From Chelatococcus caeni (GTDB lineage: Bacteria > Pseudomonadota > Alphaproteobacteria > Rhizobiales > Beijerinckiaceae), in contig NZ_JACIEN010000002.1 of NCBI RefSeq assembly GCF_014196925.1, forward strand, positions 620,001 to 684,000: DNA of 64,000 bases, given 5' to 3'. The position numbers and the translations under genes were made by a program. The notes beneath the pieces are model-generated. The model did no database searches and was not told the origin of the DNA. It was given only the letters and a program-made list of their open reading frames with translations. Shown piece by piece: positions 25,335 through 34,091 of the stretch (within the stretch, counting starts at the first letter, position 1; each line of letters starts with the position of its first letter).

Positions 25335-25564
25335 CGGAACAGCCACGAAAACCCACGCTCGCCGAGATGCAGGCGCTGACAGCTCGGATCGTCGACCGCT
25401 GCACGGATCGGCACGGTCGCCTCTGCGCCACCTTTGTGCGCCTGGAGCCCGAGGACGTGCGGCTCCTTCTTGCGGTCGATGCGACCCTCGCCCGGCTGCT
25501 GTGCGTCCAGGATGAGGCCCGAAAGCTCCTCGCCAAGGTCACTGTCGGGGGGAGGGCGGCATGA
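25331..25564 (+). CDS. Hypothetical protein, 77 residues
   Basis: A small helical protein with no recognisable domain. It overlaps its neighbours by 4 bases on each side and so is coupled to the RuvC-like gene. Confidence 0.65.
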   Translation: MTEQPRKPTLAEMQALTARIVDRCTDRHGRLCATFVRLEPEDVRLLLAVDATLARLLCVQDEARKLLAKVTVGGRAA

Positions 25565-25932
25565 ATGCGATGATGGACACACCGCGCCGTCAGCCGAAAC
25601 CGCGACGGCGGATGATCGACCACAACACTGTCCTTGATCTCTGGGCCCAAGGGTTACCGGGGCACGAGATAGCGCGGCTCGTCGGGGCTAACCGCACGAA
25701 TACGGTGTTGATGGCCGTCAGGAAGGCGCGCCTCAAGGGCGATCCGCGTGCGGCGTCTCGCCTGCCCCGTAAGAAGTGGACCGTCAACATCGACGAAAAC
25801 CTTGGCGAACTTCTCGTGCCACACGCGAAGGCGCGGAAGCTTTCCATGGAAGCGCTCTGCTATCGGCTCCTGGCCGATGTTGTCGAAGGCAATCTCGTCA
25901 ATGCGGTGCTCGATGACGGGGTGTCGACGTGA
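25561..25932 (+). CDS. HTH-type protein, first of an adjacent pair
   Basis: The 123-residue protein has an N-terminal helix-turn-helix (about 20-55: VLDLWAQGLPGHEIARLVGA). A C-terminal block follows with KWTVNIDENLGELLVPHAKARKLSMEALCYRLL, like a ribbon-helix-helix or copy-control type domain. It overlaps the next gene by 4 bases; that gene has the same two-part layout. A regulator of the replication genes is likely by position. Confidence 0.65.
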   Translation: MNAMMDTPRRQPKPRRRMIDHNTVLDLWAQGLPGHEIARLVGANRTNTVLMAVRKARLKGDPRAASRLPRKKWTVNIDENLGELLVPHAKARKLSMEALCYRLLADVVEGNLVNAVLDDGVST

Positions 25933-26273
25933 GCGATGCCTATGGCGATCGAAAACGGCGCCTCATGCGCGCATCATTCCTCGCCGGCCGAGGCCTGCGC
26001 GCCGCCGACATCGCTGCCGATCCCGTCGTCGCTTCCACGCCCGACGCGGTTCGCCAGTTCCTGCGGCGCGCCGGCATCTCGGTCCAGTCTCCCGACGGGG
26101 GTACCACGATCTGCATCACGGCGGTCACGCCGGCCACGGTGCGGGTGCTCGACCTGGCGGCCAAGGCGCGCGGCATAACGCGATGCGCTCTGGTTTACCG
26201 GCTGATCGAGAGCATCGGACATGACACGCGCGCTCTCGATCTGATCAGCAACATCCTTGACGACGCCCGATAA
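25929..26273 (+). CDS. HTH-type protein, second of an adjacent pair
   Basis: The 114 residues repeat the design of the preceding gene: an N-terminal helix-turn-helix (about 14-48: SFLAGRGLRAADIAADPVV) and a C-terminal domain (TICITAVTPATVRVLDLAAK, then a helix CALVYRLIESI). The two may be diverged paralogues acting together. It ends 14 bases before the primase-helicase gene. Confidence 0.65.
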   Translation: MSDAYGDRKRRLMRASFLAGRGLRAADIAADPVVASTPDAVRQFLRRAGISVQSPDGGTTICITAVTPATVRVLDLAAKARGITRCALVYRLIESIGHDTRALDLISNILDDAR

Positions 26274-26287
26274 GGACAACGAAAACG

Positions 26288-28657
26288 ATGGCTCGTCCCA
26301 GCGACATTGATTTCAGCAAATGGATGGAACCGGCGGCCCGCCTCCTGCGCGGCGAGCCGAACCGAGTGCTGTCGAAGAACAAGACGTTGCGCTGGGGCCG
26401 GGGCGGCTCGTTCTCGGTCGACATCGAAAAGGGCACCTGGTTCGACCATGAGGAGGGAATCGGCGGAGGCGTGCTCGACTTCCTCAAGCGCGAGAAGGGC
26501 ATAGATGGGCGCGAGGCGGTAGAATGGCTGAACCGGGAACTCGGTGCGTCTATCTATGTCGAGCAGCAGAAGCGCCGCGCCAACGGCAGCGGCCGTTCCC
26601 ACTCTGTTCATGACCATGATGATGACGGTCTCGACAGCAGTGTGCCGCCCTGGGATGAGCGCGACGTGCCGGCGGCGGCCGCCCAACCGTTCCTGTCTAC
26701 CAAACCAGAGATCACGGCGGTGTACGACTACACCGACCTTGCCGGCGAACTGCTCTATCAGGTTTGTCGGAAGGAGTGGATCGACAACGCAAAGCGCAGG
26801 AAGACATTTTCGCAGCGCCGACCTTCGCCCGATGAAAAAGGCGTTTGGTTTTGGGGCCTTGATGCCGGCGAATATATGAGGCGAGCGCCGGGCCAGGACT
26901 GGCTCAAGTATGACAAGGACCGGTGGAAGGAGTGGGGCTGCAAAGAAAAGAGAAGGCTTGAAGAGCCGATTTCGCACACGCTGTACCGCCTTCCCGAGAT
27001 TCGTGAGGCTATTGCCGCCGGAGAGACGATCTATCTCTGCGAGGGCGAGAAGGACGTCGAGACGCTCGTCCGCATGGGACTAGCGGCGACTACGAATTCG
27101 GGCGGTGCCAAGCATTGGGATCCGGAACTGCACGCTGAGCTCCTACGCGGTGCAGACGTGGTCATCGTGCCGGACCACGACAAGGCGGGGCGTGAGCGCG
27201 TTCCCAAGGTCGCCGGCGCGCTGCGCGGCATTGCCGCTCGCGTGCGCGTCTGTGACCTCTCGGCAATCTGGCCAGATATCGGTGAGAAGGAAGACGTCAC
27301 CGATTGGATCGAGAAGGGCGGCGGCACGCGCGAGCGGCTCGAGGCGTATGTCGCCGACTTGCCGAGCTGGGAGCCGCCGCCGTACAACTCACGCTTCGGC
27401 GCCATCACATGGGGCGACATCTTCAAGACCGGGCCGGCCTATGAATGGCTGGTCAAGGGCATCGTGCCGATGCGCGAGGCTGTCCTGGTCTACGGGGCGC
27501 CCCAGACCGGCAAGAGCTTCTGGACACAGGACCTCGCCGCCCACGTCGCCCGTGGCGTCGACTTCTTCGGCCACCGGGTGCGGCGCGCCGGCGTGGTCTA
27601 CTGCGCCTTCGAGGGCGGCAAGGGCTTCCGCAAACGCCAGCAGGCCTATGCGCTGCACCACAAGCTGCGGCCCGAGGACAGCATCGACATGGTGGTGCTG
27701 ACCCGCCGCGCCGACCTCTTCTCCGGCGACGAGGACGTCGAGGCGCTTATCGCCGAAATCCTGCACTGGGGGTCCGTCTTTTCGGAGCCGCTCGGGCTCA
27801 TCGTGCTCGACACCTGGTCGGCGGCGACGCCGGGGGCGAACGAGAACGCCAGCGAGGACGTGTCCCGCGTCCGGGCCCGCGTGATGCGGATCGTCGAGGC
27901 CTGCCAGTGTTCCGTCCTGGTGGTGCATCACAAGCCCGCCGGCGGCGGCCGGCCCCGCGGACATGGATCGCTCACCGGCGACTTCGAGACGACGATCGAC
28001 GTCGACTGGGCAACCCGCGAGGAGGGCAAGCACGCGATCCAGCTCAAGGACGCCGATGGCCGGCCGCTGCGCAAGGCGGTGCTGACCAAGCAGCGGGAGG
28101 GCGAGACTGGGCCCGTCTGCACCTTCGTGCTGCGCCAGGTCGAGACCGGCCGGGACGCCGACGGCGACCCCGTGACGTCCTGCGTCGTGACCGCGCCGGC
28201 CGGTGCCGTCGAGGACACGAGCGCCCGCATCGCCGATACCAAGGGGCCACGCATCTCCGAGGATGGCCGCTGGCACCTCAAGCCGAACCTCGAGACGGCA
28301 TTCCGTGGCCTTGCCGAGGCGCTCAAGCGCAAGGGCCGTGCGGCGCCGCAGGAAATCCGGGCGCCGGCTAATGTCGAGTGCGTCACCCTGAGCGAATGGC
28401 GCGACGAATATGAGCGCCTTGCGCAGGGCGAGGACGAAGATCCGGACAAGCTCAAGGAGCGGGTGAAGAAGGCCCGCGACCGGGCGGCCGAGAAGCTTCT
28501 TCTGGCGGGCTTCATCGGTAAGGACGGCGAATGGATATGGCGCACGAGCAAGAGGGTGTTCGGCATTGATCCGCCGGAGACGCGAAAGCGTTCGGAGCCC
28601 ATTGCGGAGGCCATTGCGGAGGCGATCGATGATCTGCTCGATGTCCCCTTTGCCTGA
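26288..28657 (+). CDS. Replicative primase-helicase (Toprim and RecA-like ATPase)
   Basis: This 789-residue protein probably starts replication. The N-terminal part (about 35-70: WGRGGSFSVDIEKGTWFDHEEGIGG...) is typical of primase-like proteins. The Toprim block has IYLCEGEKD near residue 247 and VVIVPDHDKAG near 296. The RecA/RepA-like ATPase has Walker A GAPQTGKS at 403-410 and Walker B LIVLDTW near 502. The C-terminus has a charged helical region. Beside it lie iterons and DnaA boxes, which fits an initiator helicase. Length and order match phage primase-helicases of rhizobial prophages. Confidence 0.9.
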   Translation: MARPSDIDFSKWMEPAARLLRGEPNRVLSKNKTLRWGRGGSFSVDIEKGTWFDHEEGIGGGVLDFLKREKGIDGREAVEWLNRELGASIYVEQQKRRANGSGRSHSVHDHDDDGLDSSVPPWDERDVPAAAAQPFLSTKPEITAVYDYTDLAGELLYQVCRKEWIDNAKRRKTFSQRRPSPDEKGVWFWGLDAGEYMRRAPGQDWLKYDKDRWKEWGCKEKRRLEEPISHTLYRLPEIREAIAAGETIYLCEGEKDVETLVRMGLAATTNSGGAKHWDPELHAELLRGADVVIVPDHDKAGRERVPKVAGALRGIAARVRVCDLSAIWPDIGEKEDVTDWIEKGGGTRERLEAYVADLPSWEPPPYNSRFGAITWGDIFKTGPAYEWLVKGIVPMREAVLVYGAPQTGKSFWTQDLAAHVARGVDFFGHRVRRAGVVYCAFEGGKGFRKRQQAYALHHKLRPEDSIDMVVLTRRADLFSGDEDVEALIAEILHWGSVFSEPLGLIVLDTWSAATPGANENASEDVSRVRARVMRIVEACQCSVLVVHHKPAGGGRPRGHGSLTGDFETTIDVDWATREEGKHAIQLKDADGRPLRKAVLTKQREGETGPVCTFVLRQVETGRDADGDPVTSCVVTAPAGAVEDTSARIADTKGPRISEDGRWHLKPNLETAFRGLAEALKRKGRAAPQEIRAPANVECVTLSEWRDEYERLAQGEDEDPDKLKERVKKARDRAAEKLLLAGFIGKDGEWIWRTSKRVFGIDPPETRKRSEPIAEAIAEAIDDLLDVPFA

Positions 28658-28898
28658 TGCGAGTAGAGCGTCCCTCGTTTCTGAAGAAATGTCCCCAACC
28701 CATCCAGATCATGTCCCTTCATTTTCGCTCTCATGTCCCCAGCATGGCGCGTTCCTGTCCCTGATTGATCGGGCACCATTGCTGGGAAAATGCCCAGGAA
28801 TGGGCGATCCGCCGGCTTTGCGCCGGTTTTCCCTTGAGGCCGCAAGTCCGTCCCTCTGAAATCGGAACATGTCCCTATGAAAGGACAATGATGTCCCC
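28641..28898. repeat. Iteron array with 22-bp spacing (consensus ATGTCCC)
   Basis: ATGTCCC starts at 28641, 28689, 28711, 28733, 28869 and 28891, with variants at 28668 (GTCCCT core), 28755 (CTGTCCC) and 28848. Four copies from 28689 to 28755 are exactly 22 bases apart, as are 28869 and 28891. The array begins in the end of the primase-helicase gene and ends at the start codon of the next. Spacing near two helical turns puts all sites on one face of DNA, as in iteron origins. Confidence 0.65.
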
Positions 28899-29424
28899 CA
28901 AGCTGCGCGCCGACGCTATCGACCTCGATGCCCTCAAGGTGAACAACCTCGAGCGGCGGCTCGATCCCAATGTCGAGCCCCCCGCCGGCACACCCGGATG
29001 GATCGCCTGGCATCTGCGCCGCGCCTTTCAAACGCTCGACGCCATGCCCGAAGGTATGCGGCCCCGCGGCTACGGCCGCGCCATGCCGGCCTACGTTCAT
29101 GAGGAGCTTGATCTCTGGTTTCAGGGCACGCAAACCGCCGATGATCGCCGCAATGACGATGCCGGCCGCAACCGGACGCGTGTGCGCCCAACCGCCGCCG
29201 AAATCAGCAGCATGCACGCTGCCTTCGGCTGGCTCCTATGGCTCCGCCAGACCGAACCCGGTGCAGCCACAACGTTACAGGCATGGGCTTTTGCAACCTC
29301 AAGGCGATACAACCTGCGTCGCCTATGTCGCAACCGGGGATGGTCCTATTCCGGCTTCAACCGGAAGGTCGACCGTGGTCTTATCCTGTTGACAGAGCAC
29401 GTTTATTCGACTTCCGGAAGATGA
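28891..29424 (+). CDS. DUF6362-like protein
   Basis: The 177-residue protein has the layout I associate with DUF6362: GWIAWHLRRAFQTLDAMPEG, then RVRPTAAEISSMHAAFGWLLWL, then a C-terminal helix-turn-helix (RRLCRNRGWSYSGFNRKVDRGL). These proteins lie near terminase genes and may control late transcription or packaging. The start has an iteron over it (ATGTCCCC) and AAAGGA upstream. DnaA boxes follow two bases after the stop. Confidence 0.7.
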   Translation: MSPKLRADAIDLDALKVNNLERRLDPNVEPPAGTPGWIAWHLRRAFQTLDAMPEGMRPRGYGRAMPAYVHEELDLWFQGTQTADDRRNDDAGRNRTRVRPTAAEISSMHAAFGWLLWLRQTEPGAATTLQAWAFATSRRYNLRRLCRNRGWSYSGFNRKVDRGLILLTEHVYSTSGR

Positions 29425-29425
29425 C

Positions 29426-29596
29426 TTATCCACACGTTTTCCACATGTCACAGCTTTTTCCACAGCCTTAATAAAAGATCATTTTATTTCAACGCCTTAC
29501 AGAAGCTGTGACAAAATCGGCGCGCAATACAACCGGCTCAAACGCAAGCTGCGCTTGGTGTTGAGCCTCTGTCACAGCGCCCCCTCAAATGTCACA
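29426..29596. other. Candidate replication origin with DnaA boxes
   Basis: TTATCCACA (29426-29434) is the exact DnaA-box consensus; TTTTCCACA follows at 29437-29445 and 29456-29464. An AT-rich tract lies at 29468-29490. TGTCACA occurs at 29446, 29570 and 29590, and inverted as TGTGACA at 29507. Such a cluster beside a primase-helicase and iterons is typical of an origin that recruits host DnaA. No gene is seen here. Confidence 0.6.
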
Positions 29597-29989
29597 CCTA
29601 CCCCTCTTGACAAGTGGAACTGGAACCCCCGATTTTCCTCGCGTTCCCCCTACGATAGCCGAACCTTTCACGCGCGGCCTCCTGGTGCGTCGCTCCCAGT
29701 CTCACCGTCACGACATGAGCGAGCCACAAGGCGAGCGCTCGCCCAGTCATGACGTCTCCATTGGAGAACGACGAGAAGAACCCCGCGCGCGATGGGCCCG
29801 GGAATCGGTCACCACCACCTGAAATGCGCGCCGATCGTGAAGAGCAGCCCCGCTGCGGCAATCACGGTGGTCAGGTCGATCATCTTCTTCATCGCTTGGT
29901 CTCCATTGGTGTCGACCGAGCGTGGCGCGCCAATGGTTGTCGTGACCAACAGCGCATCAGGGGGGCGTCGAAAACTAGACGAGAAGTAG
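29597..29989. other. Non-coding gap before the packaging genes
   Basis: No plus-strand gene is supported. A TTGACA at 29607 could be a -35 for late genes, but its -10 partner is poor. One small minus-strand peptide frame at 29809-29892 is listed separately. A GAATC (GANTC type) lies near 29803. Confidence 0.4.
29809..29892 (-). CDS. Possible 27-residue membrane peptide
   Basis: The frame MKKMIDLTTVIAAAGLLFTI and a His/Trp end make one membrane helix. GGAGA stands 11 bases upstream. The size and lack of known relatives keep confidence low; it might be a regulator or small toxin-like peptide. Confidence 0.35.
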   Translation of the reverse strand: MKKMIDLTTVIAAAGLLFTIGAHFRWW

Positions 29990-30325
29990 ATGGCCAAGGG
30001 ATTTAAGACCGGAGGTCGCAAGAAGGGGGTGCCGAACAAGGTGACCCTCAAGCGCGAGGCCGAGATCAAGGCCTCCGGCCTCACCCCGCTGGACTACATG
30101 CTCCAGCTCCTGCGCAACCCGAAGAACCCGCGCGACGTGCGCTTCGAGGCGGCCAAGGCCGCCGCTCCCTACGTGCATCCGAAGCTTGCGGCCATCGAGC
30201 ATTCGGGGCCCGGCGGCGGACCGATCCAAACCGAGGATGTGAGCCCGCGTGAGCGCATCGCTGGCAGAATCGCTCGCCTCGCTTCCCGAGCGGGAGCGGA
30301 TGGCGATCCTTCGAAGCCTGAGTGA
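29990..30325 (+). CDS. Probable small terminase / packaging-site protein
   Basis: This 111-residue protein begins with a Lys/Gly-rich arm (GGRKKGVPNKVTL), a form often seen in DUF5681-like proteins just before terminases. A helical core follows (DVRFEAAKAAAPYVHPKL). It overlaps the large terminase gene by 77 bases. A small-terminase role is inferred from position and the DNA-binding-like arm. Confidence 0.7.
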   Translation: MAKGFKTGGRKKGVPNKVTLKREAEIKASGLTPLDYMLQLLRNPKNPRDVRFEAAKAAAPYVHPKLAAIEHSGPGGGPIQTEDVSPRERIAGRIARLASRAGADGDPSKPE

Positions 30326-31589
30326 GGAAGAGGCGTCCGCCCTCGAATGGGACTGGCAGTTCTGGGCCCGTCCCGAGCAGTTGCCGCCGCCGGGCCAGTG
30401 GCTGACCTGGCTGATCCTCGCCGGGCGCGGCTTCGGCAAGACGAGGGCCGGTGCCGAGTGGATCAGGGCTGAGGTCTGCGGCGCGACGCCGCTTGAGCCG
30501 GGCAGGCGGATGCGCCTGGCGCTCGTTGCCGAGACGGCAGCCGACGCGCGAGACGTCATGGTCGAGGGTGACAGCGGCATTCTCGCCGTTCACCCGAAGG
30601 CCTTCCGGCCGATGTACGAGCCGTCGAAGCGGCGCCTGACGTGGCCGAACGGTGCGACGGCGACGCTGTTCAACGCGACCGAGCCGGATCAGCTGCGCGG
30701 CCCTCAGTTCGATGGCGCATGGTGCGACGAGATCGCGAAGTGGCGTTATGCCCGCGAGACCTGGGACATGCTGCAGTTCGGCCTGCGCCTCGGGTCCGAT
30801 CCTCGCCAACTGGTGACGACGACGCCGAAGCCGATCCCGGTGCTGCGCGAGATCATCGCGGCCGAGAGCACGCGCGTGACGCGGGGCGCGACGCGCGACA
30901 ACGCAGGCAACCTGGCGCCGACCTTCCTCAAGTCCGTGACCGAGCGCTATGCCGGCACACGGCTCGGGCGACAGGAGCTCGACGGCGAGATCATCGATGA
31001 CGTCGCCGGGGCACTGTGGACCCGCGCCATGCTCGACGAGGGCAGGGTCAAGGCGGCCCCGGATCTTGCTCGCATCGTGGTCGCGGTCGACCCTTCCGGT
31101 GCTTCGGATAATCCCGACCAGCGCTCCGATGACATCGGCATCATTGTCGCCGGCCGGGGAATCGACGGGGACGCCTATGTCCTTGCCGACCGCACCTGCC
31201 TGTTGTCCCCGGCCGGCTGGGGCCGGCGCGCCGTCGAGGCCTATCATTCCTTCGCCGCCGACCTCCTCGTTGCCGAGCGCAACTTCGGCGGCGGTATGGT
31301 CAAGTTCGTCATCGAGACAGCGGACAAGCAGGTCGCGTTCAAGGAAGTGGTCGCGTCGCGCGGCAAGGCCGTGCGAGCGGAGCCTGTCGCCGCGCTCTAC
31401 GAGCAGGGGAGGGTGCACCACGTCGGTGCCTTCCACGACCTCGAGGATGAGATGTGCAATTTCACGTCGAGCGGCTACATCGGCGAGAACTCGCCCAACC
31501 GCGCCGACGCCCTTGTGTGGGCCATCACCGAGTTGATGCTCGGCGACGGCTTCGACCCTGAACTCTGGAAGAGGCTCGCCGGCGGATGA
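30249..31589 (+). CDS. terL: Terminase large subunit
   Basis: This 446-residue motor packages DNA into the prohead. The Walker A motif GRGFGKT is at 59-65, Walker B is near 157-161 (GAWCDEI) and the coupling motif VTTTPKP follows. The C-terminal nuclease begins near 278 with VAVDPSG, then LVAERNFGGG. GTG at 30249 is chosen because its first residues (LAESLASLPERERMAILRSLSEEE) match the family's usual N-terminus; an ATG lies at 30300. The gene overlaps the portal gene by 4 bases. Confidence 0.95.
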   Translation: MSASLAESLASLPERERMAILRSLSEEEASALEWDWQFWARPEQLPPPGQWLTWLILAGRGFGKTRAGAEWIRAEVCGATPLEPGRRMRLALVAETAADARDVMVEGDSGILAVHPKAFRPMYEPSKRRLTWPNGATATLFNATEPDQLRGPQFDGAWCDEIAKWRYARETWDMLQFGLRLGSDPRQLVTTTPKPIPVLREIIAAESTRVTRGATRDNAGNLAPTFLKSVTERYAGTRLGRQELDGEIIDDVAGALWTRAMLDEGRVKAAPDLARIVVAVDPSGASDNPDQRSDDIGIIVAGRGIDGDAYVLADRTCLLSPAGWGRRAVEAYHSFAADLLVAERNFGGGMVKFVIETADKQVAFKEVVASRGKAVRAEPVAALYEQGRVHHVGAFHDLEDEMCNFTSSGYIGENSPNRADALVWAITELMLGDGFDPELWKRLAGG

Positions 31590-33049
31590 CGAAGGAGGCT
31601 CCGAAGCAGCGTGTCCGCGTACCGGCGGTATCGGTCCGCACAAGCGACAGCTTCCAGAACTTCGAGGCTCGGCTCGGCATCGGCACCGACAACATGCTGT
31701 CGGCGTCGACATACGGCTTCAACCCGGTCACGAGAAACCGGGTGCTGCTCGAATGGATGTATCGCGGGTCCTGGCTCTGCGGCCAAGCGGTCGACGTCAT
31801 CGCCGAGGACATGACCCGCGAGGGCATCATCATGAACGGCGGCCTGAAACCCGACGAGCTCGGCGAAATGGCGGCCGAGATGTCGGACCTCGCCTTCTGG
31901 GAGAGCCTGAACGAAGCGATCAAGTGGTCGAGGCTCTATGGCGGCGCGATCGCGATGCACCTCGTCGACGGCCAGGACCCCGCGACCCCACTGCGGCCTC
32001 AAACCGTGACGAAGGGGCAGTACAAGGGCCTCTTCGTCCTCGACCGCTGGATGGTCCAGCCGAGCCTGTCGGACCTGGTCTCGGACTTCGGCCCCGACCT
32101 CGGGCTGCCGAAGTTCTACGACATCACGGCCGACGCTCCGGCCCTGCGCGGCAAGCGCGTCCACCACAGCCGGTGCATCAGGCTCGTCGGCGTCGACCTG
32201 CCGTACTGGCAGCGGATCACCGAGAACCTGTGGGGCATCAGCGTCATCGAGCGCCTCTACGACCGGCTGGTGATGTTCGACAGCACGACAACGGGCGCGG
32301 CCCAGCTCGTCTACAAGGCGCATCTGCGGACCGTGAAGGTCGAGGAACTGCGCAAAATACTCGCGACGGGCGGCCAAGCCCTCGAAGGCCTGGTCAAGCA
32401 GATGGACTTCATCCGCAAGTTCCAGTCGACAGAGGGCCTGACGCTGCTCGACGCCAAGGATGAGTTCGCCGCCTTCAACTACACCTTCTCGGGCCTGTCG
32501 GACCTGCTGCTCCAGTTCGGGCAGCAGATCTCGGGCGCGTTGCAGATACCGCTCGTACGGCTCTTCGGCCAATCGCCGGCCGGGCTCAACTCCACCGGCG
32601 AAAGCGACCTGCGGACCTACTACGACGGCGTGAAGAACGCGCAGGAGACGCGCCTGCGGCGCGGCATCGAGGTGGCACTCGATCTCGTCGCCAGGTCGCG
32701 CCTGTCGAAGGAGACGCCACGCGAGTTCGGCTTCGAGTTCCGGCCGCTGTGGCAGCTCACTGACATGCAGAAGGCCGAGGTGGCCCGCGGCACAACCGAC
32801 GCCGTGCTGGCGGCGGAAGAGGGCGGCGTCATCAGCCGCGCCACCGCGCTCAAGGAGCTGCGGCAGGCGAGCACGACGACGGGCGTATTCGGGGCAATCA
32901 CCGACGAGGAAATCGCCGAGGCGGAGAAGGACCCGCCGCCGGCGGGCGAGATCATCGGCGACCTGCCACTGCCCGGGATCGATCCGGCCCTTGCCGACCT
33001 TGACCCCAGGGGAGCGAAGCTTGCACCGGAGCCCATATCGAACCCGTGA
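31586..33049 (+). CDS. Portal protein, DUF1073 family
   Basis: The portal is the dodecameric ring through which DNA enters the head. This 487-residue protein has the DUF1073 pattern: WLCGQAVDVIAEDMTREGI, then FSGLSDLLLQFGQQISGALQIP and LFGQSPAGLNSTGESDLRTYYDGV. Databases often label this family anti-CBASS Acb1, because some members carry such a domain; I find no paired HxT active-site motif here. It lies between terminase and MuF as expected. Confidence 0.93.
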   Translation: MTKEAPKQRVRVPAVSVRTSDSFQNFEARLGIGTDNMLSASTYGFNPVTRNRVLLEWMYRGSWLCGQAVDVIAEDMTREGIIMNGGLKPDELGEMAAEMSDLAFWESLNEAIKWSRLYGGAIAMHLVDGQDPATPLRPQTVTKGQYKGLFVLDRWMVQPSLSDLVSDFGPDLGLPKFYDITADAPALRGKRVHHSRCIRLVGVDLPYWQRITENLWGISVIERLYDRLVMFDSTTTGAAQLVYKAHLRTVKVEELRKILATGGQALEGLVKQMDFIRKFQSTEGLTLLDAKDEFAAFNYTFSGLSDLLLQFGQQISGALQIPLVRLFGQSPAGLNSTGESDLRTYYDGVKNAQETRLRRGIEVALDLVARSRLSKETPREFGFEFRPLWQLTDMQKAEVARGTTDAVLAAEEGGVISRATALKELRQASTTTGVFGAITDEEIAEAEKDPPPAGEIIGDLPLPGIDPALADLDPRGAKLAPEPISNP

Positions 33050-33785
33050 TCGCGCCGCGGGCAGAAGCCAGCGATCGGCTTTTACCCGCGCGCGCAAGCT
33101 CGAGGCTCGCTATGCGGCACAGCTGCGCCGGATCGCCCGGCATGTCGGGGAGATCGTCGAGGCCTTCCCGCCGGGCGATCCGGAGGCGCTGCCACGGCTC
33201 GATGCTGCGCTTCAGCGCTACGCCGAGACCATCCGGCCGTGGGCCGAGGCGGTCGGGCAGCGGATGGTATCCGAGATCGCGGCGCGCGATGAGCGCGCCT
33301 GGATGCAAGCCTCGCGCGAGATGGCGGCCGAGCTACGGCGCGAGATCAGGACAGCACCCACCGGGCAGGCCATGCGAGAGGCGCTCGCCGAGCAGGTCAA
33401 GCTCATCACGAGCCTGCCGACCGAAGCGGCCGAGCGCGTCCACCGGCTGACCCTCGAAGGCATCGAGAACGCAAGCCGGGCGAGCGAGATCGCCAAGGAG
33501 ATCATGCGCTCGGGAGAGGTGACGGAAAGCCGGGCGAACCTCATCGCCCGCACTGAGGTCGGACGCGTCTCGACCGAGCTGACGAAGGCGCGGGCGAAAC
33601 ATATCGGCAGCACCGGCTACATCTGGCGCACGGCCGGCGACAGCGATGTGCGCGATTCCCATCGGCGCATGGCGGGCAAGTTCGTCGCCTGGGACGATCC
33701 GCCGACGCTCGACGGCCTGACCGGCCATGCCGGCGCACTGCCGAACTGCCGGTGCTATCCGGAGCCGGTCATTCCGGAGGAGTGA
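33021..33785 (+). CDS. Head morphogenesis protein (MuF / SPP1 gp7-like)
   Basis: A 254-residue minor head protein that binds the portal and may enter the cell with DNA. The C-terminal MuF signature is ESRANLIARTEVGRVSTELT, then GYIWRTAGDSDVRDSHRRMAGK and GALPNCRCYPEPV. The TTG at 33021 is chosen because GGGGAG stands seven bases upstream; an earlier TTG is at 32991. It overlaps the portal gene end by 29 bases. Confidence 0.9.
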   Translation: MHRSPYRTRDRAAGRSQRSAFTRARKLEARYAAQLRRIARHVGEIVEAFPPGDPEALPRLDAALQRYAETIRPWAEAVGQRMVSEIAARDERAWMQASREMAAELRREIRTAPTGQAMREALAEQVKLITSLPTEAAERVHRLTLEGIENASRASEIAKEIMRSGEVTESRANLIARTEVGRVSTELTKARAKHIGSTGYIWRTAGDSDVRDSHRRMAGKFVAWDDPPTLDGLTGHAGALPNCRCYPEPVIPEE

Positions 33786-34035
33786 CGCTGCCCGCGTCGT
33801 CGAGTGCGTCCCGGGCGATCCGTGCCGGATCTGGCGCGTCGCCCGCGATCTTCCGCAGCGCCTCGACGAAGCGCCGGATCATGGAAGCGGCCTGCCATTC
33901 GGCGGTGTCTTCCTTGCCGACGTCCGGGACACGGATGACCTGCGCGAGCGGGGCGTTCGCCTCGTTCAGATCATCGGCCGAAATGGCGGCCAGCTCTTCG
34001 AGCTCCTCGACGATCTCTTCCGGCGTGCTGCGCAT
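33769..34035 (-). CDS. Small acidic protein encoded against the head operon
   Basis: The minus-strand frame of 88 residues reads like a real acidic helical protein (PEEIVEELEELAAISADDLN, AASMIRRFVEALRKIAGDAP). The plus-strand frame over it is Ser-rich and looks like a shadow. It overlaps the MuF gene end by 17 bases. A cargo gene expressed from the prophage or a structural-module antisense gene is possible; the function is unknown. Confidence 0.55.
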   Translation of the reverse strand: MRSTPEEIVEELEELAAISADDLNEANAPLAQVIRVPDVGKEDTAEWQAASMIRRFVEALRKIAGDAPDPARIARDALDDAGSVTPPE

Positions 34036-34091
34036 GGCCGGGAACTCTACCTGCAACCCGACTGCAATTCCACCACATGGGGGGACGCGGC

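Noticed and set aside
29607-29636. Late promoter at TTGACA
   Set aside because: The -35 is good but no acceptable -10 stands 16-18 bases downstream, so it was not listed as a feature.
31586-33049. Portal gene as an anti-CBASS Acb1 protein
   Set aside because: That label attaches to the DUF1073 family, but I find no paired HxT/HxS catalytic motifs and the context is that of a portal.
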